A stretch of 64,000 bases of DNA from Sneathiella aquimaris. GTDB taxonomy: Bacteria > Pseudomonadota > Alphaproteobacteria > Sneathiellales > Sneathiellaceae. The notes under the pieces are model-generated. The model saw nothing but the letters and a program-made list of their open reading frames with translations, searched no databases and was not told the DNA's origin. Every line of letters begins with the position of its first letter. Position 1 is the stretch's first letter. The stretch spans positions 1,163,501-1,227,500 of the forward strand of contig NZ_CP112881.1 in the NCBI RefSeq assembly GCF_026409565.1, in the 5' to 3' direction. The translations under genes were made by a program, and so were the position numbers. Positions 55,276 through 64,000 of this stretch are shown in pieces.

Positions 55276-57264
55276 CTAGTCTTTCTTTCCAAGAAAGCCG
55301 CCCAGGGTTTTCCCAAGGGTATCACCCAACGTTTTCTTCAGCTCTTCCTTGCCTTTGGTTTCCAGCCCTTCTTTAAGTTTTGCAGGGTCAGCGATATTTG
55401 TAATCGCGCCCGCAAGGTCTGGTGCAAATTTAGGATCATCCCAGGAACCAGAAATTTTGATCGGAACAACAAGCCCTGTTGCATCCTTGCCACCTTGCCC
55501 TTCAGTTGTCGCAACCAATTTGGGTTCCACACGGTAATCCAAGGTTTTGGGTGGCATGTTTACATCCCCTTTACCGGTGATGCGAACAAAAGGATTGAGC
55601 ATTTTCAGATCATTGTTCTTCAACAAACCATTTACAATTGTAAATGTGCCGGAAAGTTCAGCGAAATCTGTTTTCTGGGCGCCGCCACTATCGGTAAAGG
55701 CGCTGGCAACATTACGTGCCATTGCGGCCAGATTAATGCCGGAGATGGCACCATTTTCAAACAGGATCTGCCCATTGCCGTTCAATGCTTCGATGAAATC
55801 TTTTTGGGATTTGCCCGTTGCATTGATTTTCAGATCTATTTTACCTGTGCCTTCAAGTTTGTCGAAGTCAGCGGCGTCTGTCAGCATTGGCAAGAGTTGT
55901 ATGCCTTGTAACGAGAAGGATTTCGCGACTTTGGCAGTGGGGTTGCGAGCATCCAGCATGACTGATCCGACGCCCTTTCCGTCGTACAAGTCAAGTTCTG
56001 TCAAATCTACATTGAGAACGCCATCTTGCAATTTCGTTGCAACACTGCTTTTGCCGATTTTTACTTTTTGAACCAGTATTTTTCCGACAGACAAATCGAA
56101 TTTTGCATTGGCCGATTTCAGACCAGAAAAATCCATGGGTTTGTCGTCCCATTTTTGGTCACTGGCGGTTTTGGCCGGTGCGGACGCGTCAGACGCAGCA
56201 TTTTGATCGGTGCCGGCATTCTCGGGCAGATAAGGATTGATATCCAGTTCTACGATATCCAGCCGCCCTTCAAGATAAGGGATTTTCTTTCCAAGATTGA
56301 CTGAAAAGTCTCCGTTCCCGTTTATCTTGTCAAACGCCAAAGTCGCATTTTTAAAGGCGTAAGCAGTATCATTGATACTGACATCGCCTTTAACCGAAAC
56401 CAGACCAAAGGTCCCCTCTTTTGCTTCCATTGGCTGGCCAACCCAGGCCGTAAGATCTTTTAGCGATGGGATGTTGAGGTCGGTTTTGCCATTTAATTTA
56501 AGAGGCTGCGTGGCGTCGATACCGCCGTCCAGAGTAAATGTAACCTTTGAAGAAGTAACGGATGATTTCAGGCTTGTTGGTTTGTTTTCGAGAACTGCCC
56601 GTAAAGTTCCGACTTCGGTCTCAAAATCTACTTTTTCGGCATTCCAAACGGCATTGCCTGCGGCTTTGAAAGGGGCGTCCAGTCCGGTGAGTGTCAGCGC
56701 AATATTAATATCCGAAAGTATTTGGATATCACCAGTTTTCTGGTCATTGTAGGTCAGGGCTCCGTCAATGATTTGCACGTCACCCAAATTCAGATCACTA
56801 ATTCCCAAATCGCCGCCTGAAGAGTCTGAACTACTCGCCGTTTCGGCGTCCGAAGTTCCGGATGCGGTTCCTGCCGGGCTTGAGAATTCCCAGTTTTTGT
56901 TCCCCTTTTTATCACTTTCTAAATAGATGACTGGCTTGTTGAGAACAAATTTGTCCACCTGCACCTGACCTGTGATGATGGGAAGGACAGCAAGTTCCAC
57001 TGTCAGCGTATCAATGCTAACCATATTCGGCTCATTGCTGCTCGGAGCGTTGGAAAGAGAAACCGTCGACGCATTGACGCCCAATGTTGGGAAAACGCTG
57101 ACACTGAAGTCGCCATCGATAGACAGTGTTCGTCCCGTTGCATCATTAACGGCTAGTATGAGTTCTTCTTTCAGCCGTTCTGCAGGCACCAGAAATGGTA
57201 TTGCGACAACAGCCACGATAAGTAGAACAACAATGCCCAGAATACCGTAAAAGACCTTTTTCAT
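55276..57264 (-). CDS. AsmA-family protein
   Basis: A 662-residue envelope protein of the AsmA family: an N-terminal membrane anchor (about 5-25) followed by a long periplasmic beta-strand region. Diagnostic are the N-terminal IPFLVPAERLKEELILAVNDATGRTLSIDGDFSVSVFPTLGV pattern and the C-terminal LKMLNPFVRITGKGDVNMPPKTLDYRVEPKLVAT with GLVVPIKISGSWDDPKF. An Ala/Ser-rich insert (about 130-150) is a low-complexity linker. AsmA-like proteins act in lipid traffic between membranes. Single gene, divergent from the TRAP operon. Confidence 0.93.
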   Translation of the reverse strand: MKKVFYGILGIVVLLIVAVVAIPFLVPAERLKEELILAVNDATGRTLSIDGDFSVSVFPTLGVNASTVSLSNAPSSNEPNMVSIDTLTVELAVLPIITGQVQVDKFVLNKPVIYLESDKKGNKNWEFSSPAGTASGTSDAETASSSDSSGGDLGISDLNLGDVQIIDGALTYNDQKTGDIQILSDINIALTLTGLDAPFKAAGNAVWNAEKVDFETEVGTLRAVLENKPTSLKSSVTSSKVTFTLDGGIDATQPLKLNGKTDLNIPSLKDLTAWVGQPMEAKEGTFGLVSVKGDVSINDTAYAFKNATLAFDKINGNGDFSVNLGKKIPYLEGRLDIVELDINPYLPENAGTDQNAASDASAPAKTASDQKWDDKPMDFSGLKSANAKFDLSVGKILVQKVKIGKSSVATKLQDGVLNVDLTELDLYDGKGVGSVMLDARNPTAKVAKSFSLQGIQLLPMLTDAADFDKLEGTGKIDLKINATGKSQKDFIEALNGNGQILFENGAISGINLAAMARNVASAFTDSGGAQKTDFAELSGTFTIVNGLLKNNDLKMLNPFVRITGKGDVNMPPKTLDYRVEPKLVATTEGQGGKDATGLVVPIKISGSWDDPKFAPDLAGAITNIADPAKLKEGLETKGKEELKKTLGDTLGKTLGGFLGKKD

Positions 57265-58591
<1,327 letters not shown>

Positions 58592-58630
58592 TTCTCGGTT
58601 CCCGGAAAATTTCAGACAAGGGGGCCAATC

Positions 58631-59185
58631 GTGCGTCACTATGTCGAGCGTTTGGAGGAGGGATTGATTTCCCTCCTTCTCGTTATCATGACGATGCTTG
58701 TGTTTGTCGAGGTCGTCATGCGGTTTGTTTTTAACAGTGGGTTTCTCTGGCTTCAGGAACTAACCCTTCTAACCTCTGCGTGGTTTGTTCTCCTGGGTGC
58801 GTCCTACGGGGTTCGTGTGGGTGCGCATATTGGTGTAGACGCGCTGGTTCGTTTGCTCCCCCCAAACATACACCGACTGGTCTCAATCGCGGCCGTCGGC
58901 ATGTGTCTGTTTTACTGTGGGCTCCTGTTTGCGGGCTCGTGGGTTTATCTTGAAAAGATGAAGAAAATTGGGCTGGAGCTTGAAGATTTGCCGTACCAAA
59001 AATGGGTGGCGCACTCCATTCTGGTTGTTGGGTTTGGTCTTCTTTTCATTCGGTTTCTTCAGTTGCTTTGGAAAATCATCAAGGGAGAGAGTATCGGATT
59101 TCAATTGGCTGATGAGGCTAAAGAAGTTCTGGAAGAGATCGCCCATATTGAGCCAGTTAAGAAAAACGAAGGAGATGGCAGATGA
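58631..59185 (+). CDS. dctQ: TRAP transporter small permease, DctQ type
   Basis: A 184-residue membrane protein with four helices (about 10-35, 42-60, 85-106, 130-150) and the family segment FVEVVMRFVFNSGFLWLQELTLL. GTG start preceded by GGGGG. Its 3' end overlaps dctM by 4 bp (ATGA). Confidence 0.93.
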   Translation: MRHYVERLEEGLISLLLVIMTMLVFVEVVMRFVFNSGFLWLQELTLLTSAWFVLLGASYGVRVGAHIGVDALVRLLPPNIHRLVSIAAVGMCLFYCGLLFAGSWVYLEKMKKIGLELEDLPYQKWVAHSILVVGFGLLFIRFLQLLWKIIKGESIGFQLADEAKEVLEEIAHIEPVKKNEGDGR

Positions 59186-60579
59186 TTACAGCTGTTCTCT
59201 TCACACTTCTGTTTCTGGGCATCTTTATGGGGATGCCGATTGCCATCGCACTTGGTTTCTCCAGTATCGTTACAATTTACTATCTCTCTGGAGACAGTAT
59301 CGCATCGATGGGACTCAAATTTATTGAGAACCTGACAGATCACTACACATTGCTGGCCATTCCGTTCTTCGTTTTATCCAGTGCGTTTCTTTCAACCGGC
59401 GGCGTTGCTAAACGGTTAATCCGATTTGCTAACGCAGGGGTTGGCCACATTCGCGGTGGTCTCGCCATGGCTTCGGTTCTGGCCTGTATGCTGTTTGCTG
59501 CAGTGTCGGGGTCTTCACCTGCCACTGTGGCCGCGATCGGCTCAATTGTGATCGCAGGTATGGTCAAAACAGGTTACCCGGAAGAGTTCGCGGCAGGCGT
59601 GATTTCCAATGCTGGAACATTGGGTATCCTGATCCCGCCCTCCATCGTTATGCTGGTCTATGCTGCGGCAACCGAAGTATCCGCAGCCCGGATGTTTATG
59701 GCCGGGTTTATCCCGGGCATCATGATGGGGTCAATTCTGATGTTGGCGATATACATTTATGCGCGTATCAAGGGATTGCCGGCACAGGAACGCGTATCCG
59801 CAAGAGAATTTTTCTCCGCAGCGTTTAGCGCGTCGGGCGGTATCATTCTCATTGTCATCATCCTGGGCGCCATTTATGGCGGCATTGCAAGCCCGACCGA
59901 AGCTGCGGCTGTCTCCACTATTTATGCGTTTATTATCGCCGTTGCCGGTTACCGGGATATGGGACCGTTGAAGGAAATACCCTGGCGTTATGAAGGGGAG
60001 AATGCCGGTTCAGCCGTAGTAAGAAATACCTGGCAAATAATGGTCGGTATTCCAAAAGCATTTTTTGCGCCTGATGTGCAGAAGGTGGTGCTGGACGGTG
60101 CCAAGGTCAGCTTTATGCTGCTTTTCATTATCGCCAACGCAATGCTTTTTGCACATGTTTTGACGTCCGAGAGAATCCCGCATGTTATTGCCGAAGCGAT
60201 TACAGGGCTTGGATTGCCGGCTTGGGGATTCCTGATCATTATGAACCTTTTGCTTTTGGCGGCAGGTAACTTTATGGAACCTTCCGCCATTTTGCTGATC
60301 ATGGCGCCAATCCTGTTTCCGATTGGCCTCCAGTATGGCATTGATCCCATTCATCTGGGGATCATTATGGTTGTGAATATGGAAATTGGCATGATTACGC
60401 CGCCTGTAGGCTTGAACCTGTTTGTCACGGCGGGAATTACCGGGCGTAGTATTGTGTGGGTGGTGAAGGCTTGCCTGCCTTGGCTATCACTGTTGTTACT
60501 GTTCCTGATAATGGTGACCTACATACCTCAGATATCACTGTTCCTACCAGAACTGATCGATAGTTTAAGAACCCGGTAA
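59182..60579 (+). CDS. dctM: TRAP transporter large permease, DctM type
   Basis: A 465-residue sodium-coupled transporter subunit with about 12 helices. Signatures include GMPIAIALGFSS at the N-terminus, AVSGSSPATVAAIGSIV (about 107-123), GTLGILIPPSIVMLVYAAATEVS (about 147-169) and MEIGMITPPVGLNLFVTAGITGRS near the C-terminus. A hydrophilic insert around 265-310 (YEGENAGSAVVRNTWQ region) is slightly longer than in the shortest family members. Ends with a strong terminator. Confidence 0.95.
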   Translation: MITAVLFTLLFLGIFMGMPIAIALGFSSIVTIYYLSGDSIASMGLKFIENLTDHYTLLAIPFFVLSSAFLSTGGVAKRLIRFANAGVGHIRGGLAMASVLACMLFAAVSGSSPATVAAIGSIVIAGMVKTGYPEEFAAGVISNAGTLGILIPPSIVMLVYAAATEVSAARMFMAGFIPGIMMGSILMLAIYIYARIKGLPAQERVSAREFFSAAFSASGGIILIVIILGAIYGGIASPTEAAAVSTIYAFIIAVAGYRDMGPLKEIPWRYEGENAGSAVVRNTWQIMVGIPKAFFAPDVQKVVLDGAKVSFMLLFIIANAMLFAHVLTSERIPHVIAEAITGLGLPAWGFLIIMNLLLLAAGNFMEPSAILLIMAPILFPIGLQYGIDPIHLGIIMVVNMEIGMITPPVGLNLFVTAGITGRSIVWVVKACLPWLSLLLLFLIMVTYIPQISLFLPELIDSLRTR

Positions 60580-60583
60580 GGGT

Positions 60584-60617
60584 AAAAAAAAGGGCGGTAT
60601 TGCACCGCCCTTTTTTT
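60584..60617 (+). terminator. Rho-independent terminator of the dctPQM operon
   Basis: Perfect 8-bp stem AGGGCGGT / ACCGCCCT with a five-base loop, A-run before and T-run after, so it could work in both directions. Confidence 0.94.
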
Positions 60618-60640
60618 AATTGTGGAGCCCTATTTCTGAC

Positions 60641-61384
60641 ATGAAGGCTTTGCAGAGTAGGGCGGCATTGTCGTTGAAGGAATATTGCGTGCGTTTTAGC
60701 CTTTTAATCTGTTTTTTTTGCTGGTTCGGAACGAATGCGATCTTACCAACTCGCGCCGTTGCCGACGACGTTGATTTACACCTTGTGCTGGCCGTTGATG
60801 TATCTTCAAGCATTAATTACGACGAATTCGGGCTTCAGATCCGCGGATATGCCAATGCCTTTCGAAGTGCAGAGGTGCAGCAGGCCATTCAATCAGGTCC
60901 GCATAAAAAAATTGCCGTTTTAATGACCCAATGGGCGGGCTTGCAGGAACAGAAGGTGGTTATTGGATGGACGGCCCTGTCCACAGCGAATGACGCTGAA
61001 CAATTTGCCGAAAAGATTGACTATCTTTCTCGCAGCTTTCCGTTTGGCGGTACGGCAATTGCGCCTGCCCTGGAACATGCCTGGCAGCAGTTTGCCACAT
61101 CGCCGCATAAATCGGCCCGGCGTGTCATTGACCTGTCCGGTGATGGTCGTATTTCCATTGGGCCATCCTTGGGGCCGATCCGTGAAACCATTGTTGCAAA
61201 CAGTGTTGTTATCAATGGATTGGCAATTTTAAATGAAGTCCCCGACCTGGATCAGTATTATCGGAAAAACCTGATCGGTGGCAGGGGCGCTTTTGTTCAG
61301 GTTGCCGATGATCTGAACGACTTTCCCATGGCTATTCAAAAGAAACTGGCCAGGGAAATTCGGGGGATATGGTACGGGGTCTAA
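60641..61384 (+). CDS. DUF1194-family protein (VWA-like, exported)
   Basis: A 247-residue exported protein of the DUF1194 family. A signal peptide (about 18-41) precedes a von Willebrand A-like domain. The metal-ion (MIDAS) motif is D-x-S-x-S at Asp53-Ser57 (VDVSSSIN), with GGTAIAPALEHAW (about 132-144) and VIDLSGDGRIS (about 156-166) supplying other MIDAS positions. Function unknown. The start is uncertain between ATG 60641, the GTG at 60620 and later codons; all give the same mature protein. It lies after the dctM terminator. Confidence 0.85.
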   Translation: MKALQSRAALSLKEYCVRFSLLICFFCWFGTNAILPTRAVADDVDLHLVLAVDVSSSINYDEFGLQIRGYANAFRSAEVQQAIQSGPHKKIAVLMTQWAGLQEQKVVIGWTALSTANDAEQFAEKIDYLSRSFPFGGTAIAPALEHAWQQFATSPHKSARRVIDLSGDGRISIGPSLGPIRETIVANSVVINGLAILNEVPDLDQYYRKNLIGGRGAFVQVADDLNDFPMAIQKKLAREIRGIWYGV

Positions 61385-61388
61385 ATGT

Positions 61389-62030
61389 TTACTTAGTCAT
61401 CCGTTTTTCCTGAGCCGCCTGATCAGGGCGGTTCAACGAGAAAACTTCCATGACAGCCGAGTAATCCTTGTACCCCAGACGGGCCAAAGGATGAAATTTT
61501 GTCATGTCTAGCAGCCCGTCGGTAATAAATTCATCCTTGATATGAATCCCAACAACCTGTCCCAAAACCATACGGTTGGGTTGATCGGGATTATTGGACG
61601 GAAGGTCGATGGTTTGCAGATATTTGCATTCCATATTCACTGGACTTTCGAGCACCCTTGGCGGCTTGACAATAGATGAAGGGGCGGCTGTCAGACCACC
61701 AAGATCAAATTCATTGACACTTCTGGCCGCCATCTCCGAGGTTGCGTTCATGGCGTCCCGAATTTCATAAGTCACAACATTGCAAACGAATTCGCCGCAG
61801 GCTTCAATATTCGCCAATGTGTCTTTTGGTCCCCCTTCTGAATGGTTGCCGTTAAACCCAAGGACTACGGTCGGTGGGTTATCTGACATGGCATTGAAGA
61901 AGCTGAACGGTGCAAGGTTAAGGTTGCCTTGAGCATCCATACTGCTGACCCAGCCAATGGGGCGCGGGGAAACGATAGCCTTGAAAGGATTGTGCTTTAG
62001 GCCATGAGGATTGGCTGTTTCATAAAACAT
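61389..62030 (-). CDS. Flavin reductase-like, FMN-binding split-barrel protein
   Basis: A 213-residue protein of the flavin-reductase/DIM6-NTAB family. Segments: FKAIVSPRPIGWVSSMDAQG (about 17-36), NLAPFSFFNAMSDNPPTVVLGFN (about 39-61), KDTLANIEACGEFVCNVV (about 69-86) and MECKYLQTIDLPSN (about 133-146). It likely binds FMN; the substrate is unknown. Convergent with the DUF1194 gene, 4 bp apart. The 261 bp upstream hold no recognisable gene. Confidence 0.9.
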   Translation of the reverse strand: MFYETANPHGLKHNPFKAIVSPRPIGWVSSMDAQGNLNLAPFSFFNAMSDNPPTVVLGFNGNHSEGGPKDTLANIEACGEFVCNVVTYEIRDAMNATSEMAARSVNEFDLGGLTAAPSSIVKPPRVLESPVNMECKYLQTIDLPSNNPDQPNRMVLGQVVGIHIKDEFITDGLLDMTKFHPLARLGYKDYSAVMEVFSLNRPDQAAQEKRMTK

Positions 62031-62291
62031 GCAGAAAACTCCACTTTACTGGGGAAAGAGTTGGGTAACGAGTTGTGTGAGAAAATAGCAGGGCGAGCCA
62101 GTTTGAAGCAAGACAAGTTTATTTTCTTTATTTTCAAATATTTTCGTGATAGATCGCAGTCATGGTACAGAAACAAATCATACGACGACGACGACTGGTA
62201 GCGCCAATACGCGCAAACCGTTAGCCGTGCCTGTTTTCTAGTCGTTTCCGGGCATCGAGCGTTTTAAAGACTCTATTGCCAGGATAAGACG

Positions 62292-62834
62292 ATGTATAAG
62301 ATTTGTGACGAGCAGCCGCAGGATGTTGCGGCCATTGAAATTCTCCTCGATGTGTGTTTTGGGCCGGAAAGGTTCAAAAAAACTGCCTACAAAATAAGAG
62401 AAAACCTGAATCCCGACCAAGCCTTGTCTTTTGTCGCGAAAGACGACGAAAGTTTACTGGCAAGTATTCGTTATTGGCCCGTGACACTGGGCGGCACAAC
62501 AGAGGCCTTGCTTCTGGGGCCTATTGTTGTCACCCCGGATCAACAGGGAAAAGGGATCGGGGTTGAGCTTATTCGCTACAGTATGCAAAAAGCGAAAGCC
62601 GCGGGGCACAAGATTGTCGTTCTGGTCGGTGATCGAGATTATTATGCACGGTTTGGTTTTGTGTCCGCCTTTGATGCCGGTCTTTCATTGCCCGGCCCTG
62701 TGGATCCCGATCGGTTTCTGGTGGCCGAACTGGCGGAAAACGCGCTGCAAGGTGTCAGCGGCGTGGTCGCCGGTAAAGGAGCCTCAAACGGGGAGGCCGG
62801 ATCAGCGACTTTCTCGCCACCATGCCAGGCATAG
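62292..62834 (+). CDS. GNAT N-acetyltransferase, YhbS type
   Basis: A 180-residue acetyltransferase. The acetyl-CoA motif is LLLGPIVVTPDQQGKGIGVELIRYSMQKAK (about 74-103, R/Q-x2-G-x-G/A as QGKGIG), followed by VVLVGDRDYYARFGFVSA, the YhbS-type hallmark. Probably acts on a small metabolite or protein; no target can be inferred. Its 3' end overlaps the convergent gene by 33 bp. Confidence 0.92.
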   Translation: MYKICDEQPQDVAAIEILLDVCFGPERFKKTAYKIRENLNPDQALSFVAKDDESLLASIRYWPVTLGGTTEALLLGPIVVTPDQQGKGIGVELIRYSMQKAKAAGHKIVVLVGDRDYYARFGFVSAFDAGLSLPGPVDPDRFLVAELAENALQGVSGVVAGKGASNGEAGSATFSPPCQA

Positions 62835-64000
62835 GATGCCAAGCAGCAAAAATAACGCGATCGCTGGTGGCGTGAGAGCCGTTCTCGAATATCCTGTGAT
62901 TTCGTAGCTTTTATTCTTTCGAAGGCCGATCCAATTTTGTCCCGCTTGCAATCCATCTGGTGAGGTGCGCCTGATTTCCGGTATGACGCCGTTTGTCGTT
63001 CGTTTTATGGTTCCGCCTGTTTGTTGAATAAAAGGCGCCAGTGGGAGAGCCGATGATCGGATGTCCCGGCTTTCAAGTGGATTTAACCGACCCACTGCGA
63101 CCAGAGTTTTAAGGGTATCTGAACTAAGGCTGTATAAACCCGGCGATGTTATGCCCAGCGAACCGGTATCAATCCCGTTTTCATCCTTGGAAAGCGCGAC
63201 CTCCGCTGTGGTCCCATCCGGCTTTTCAACAGTGACGGTCTTGGGGCCTGGATCAAGCGACCAGCGTTCCAGTTCAAGCCGGTCAGCGTTTACCCAGCCT
63301 ATCAGTCTCTCTTCCTCCAGCTCAGGCTCCTGCATCAACCAATGGGCTATTCTCCGTAACAACTCTCCCTGCGGGCCGCCGCCTTCAAATCCGTTCCCCC
63401 ATAACCAAGCATGATCCGACAACATCTGTGCAACCCGACCTTCGCCGTAGCGTTCCAGAATGAGAAGTGGTTTCTCTGCCGGACCGGTCATTAAAACGGT
63501 GCCCGCAGTCGCGTTCGTGTCAATCATCCGAAACCAACGACCCCAGTTTTCGCGCTCTTTCGGGGTTGATAGGCGGGCGGTTACAGGGTGACGCTTGCCG
63601 GTGTCGCTCAGTAGCGGCACAAACCCCTGCTTGAAGACTGACCCTGTTGGTTGCCCCGGAAGAACGTCCGATAATGGTGTTTTGTAGAGACTGAGAGACG
63701 TCGCAAAGGAAGGGCCTGCGGCTTCAAGAAGAGCGCCCCCTTTCATGACGTAATTTACAATATTTCGAAGATAGGGGGGTGCCAATACACCTCGCCGCCG
63801 ATATCGATCAAAAATTATCAAATCAAATTCGTCCAGTTTCCGTTCGAATAATTCGTTAATTGGGAACGGAATAAGGGACAATTCGTTGATCGGTGTGCCA
63901 TCCTGTTTTTCCGGGGGCCGAAGGATCGTAAAATGCACAAGATCCACAGACGGGTCTGATTTGAGAATATTTCGCCAGCCCCGCTCTCCCATATGAGGTT
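62802..64000 (-). CDS. Large membrane protein with glutamine-amidotransferase-like domain (5' part beyond window)
   Basis: The visible 396-plus residues are the C-terminal part of a larger gene: the frame stays open through the right edge (preceding codons read Pro-His), and the first visible residues GERGWRNILKSDPSVDLVHFTILRPPEKQDGTPINELSLI fall in the middle of homologues I recall at roughly 700 residues. LDEFDLIIFDRYRRRGVL and YVMKGGALLEAAGPSFA belong to the class I glutamine-amidotransferase-like fold, probably without catalytic function. A single transmembrane helix near the C-terminus (ALFLLLGILCLAWW) follows. In alphaproteobacteria such genes usually sit with MoxR ATPase and DUF58/VWA genes. 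Confidence 0.8.
   Translation of the reverse strand, partial: PHMGERGWRNILKSDPSVDLVHFTILRPPEKQDGTPINELSLIPFPINELFERKLDEFDLIIFDRYRRRGVLAPPYLRNIVNYVMKGGALLEAAGPSFATSLSLYKTPLSDVLPGQPTGSVFKQGFVPLLSDTGKRHPVTARLSTPKERENWGRWFRMIDTNATAGTVLMTGPAEKPLLILERYGEGRVAQMLSDHAWLWGNGFEGGGPQGELLRRIAHWLMQEPELEEERLIGWVNADRLELERWSLDPGPKTVTVEKPDGTTAEVALSKDENGIDTGSLGITSPGLYSLSSDTLKTLVAVGRLNPLESRDIRSSALPLAPFIQQTGGTIKRTTNGVIPEIRRTSPDGLQAGQNWIGLRKNKSYEITGYSRTALTPPAIALFLLLGILCLAWWRESR

Overview
The window reads as a chromosomal segment of a free-living, probably marine alphaproteobacterium. Supporting marks are a CcrM-type GANTC methyltransferase, an F0 operon with separate b and b' subunits (atpI-B-E-b'-b), a smc-dsbA-dciA block divergent from mutY, an orphan CheZ, ETF-ubiquinone oxidoreductase and a DctPQM TRAP transporter. 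The overall style recalls Sneathiella-like lineages, but I cannot fix the genus from sequence alone. Almost all of the window is ordinary, tightly packed core genome with many 1-33 bp gene overlaps.

Layout. 0-9 kb: GNAT acetyltransferase, YqgE, a free-standing DsbD-alpha-type periplasmic protein, Prx5 peroxiredoxin, rnhA, cheZ, ispH-thrB, a lipoprotein, and a PAS protein plus chemoreceptor pair that looks like an Aer receptor split into two genes. 9-13.7 kb: a sigma70 promoter and tandem glycine riboswitch driving gcvT-gcvH-gcvPA-gcvPB (glycine cleavage). 14-24.8 kb: F0 ATP synthase operon, smc/dsbA/dciA, mutY, an EF-hand protein, ccrM (with a cluster of GANTC sites upstream) and rnhB. 25-31.3 kb: a co-directional cluster of two large exported proteins, an ECF sigma factor, a membrane anti-sigma factor and an exported subtilisin-like protease. 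31.4-44 kb: a TetR-AcuI-peroxidase-like operon with a TAGAC...GTCTA operator, radical SAM, PilZ, moaB, lytic transglycosylase, an aberrant uracil-DNA glycosylase, ETF-QO, a TPR lipoprotein, ispE and a lipoprotein.

44.1-47.2 kb is the clearest accessory region. A tRNA-Gln(TTG) gene is followed by about 3 kb of foreign-looking DNA bounded by a 39-bp direct repeat (38 of 39 identical) that begins in the T-arm of the tRNA. The insert carries a TcmP-like protein and a three-Cys-motif phage Gp37/Gp68 (DUF5131) protein as a two-gene unit plus one small ORF, with no visible integrase. This is the best candidate for a poorly described system.

47.3-64 kb: an EamA transporter, a YcaQ-type glycosylase, an orphan VPLP-CTERM (PEP-CTERM-like) exported protein, a repeat-rich intergenic stretch, a ChaC-like cyclotransferase, an acyl-CoA dehydrogenase, a rhodanese, a membrane-anchored EEP hydrolase, an AsmA protein, the TRAP operon, a DUF1194 protein, a flavin reductase, a second GNAT, and the 3' part of a large membrane protein that runs off the right edge. 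No rRNA, CRISPR array, insertion sequence or replication origin was seen.
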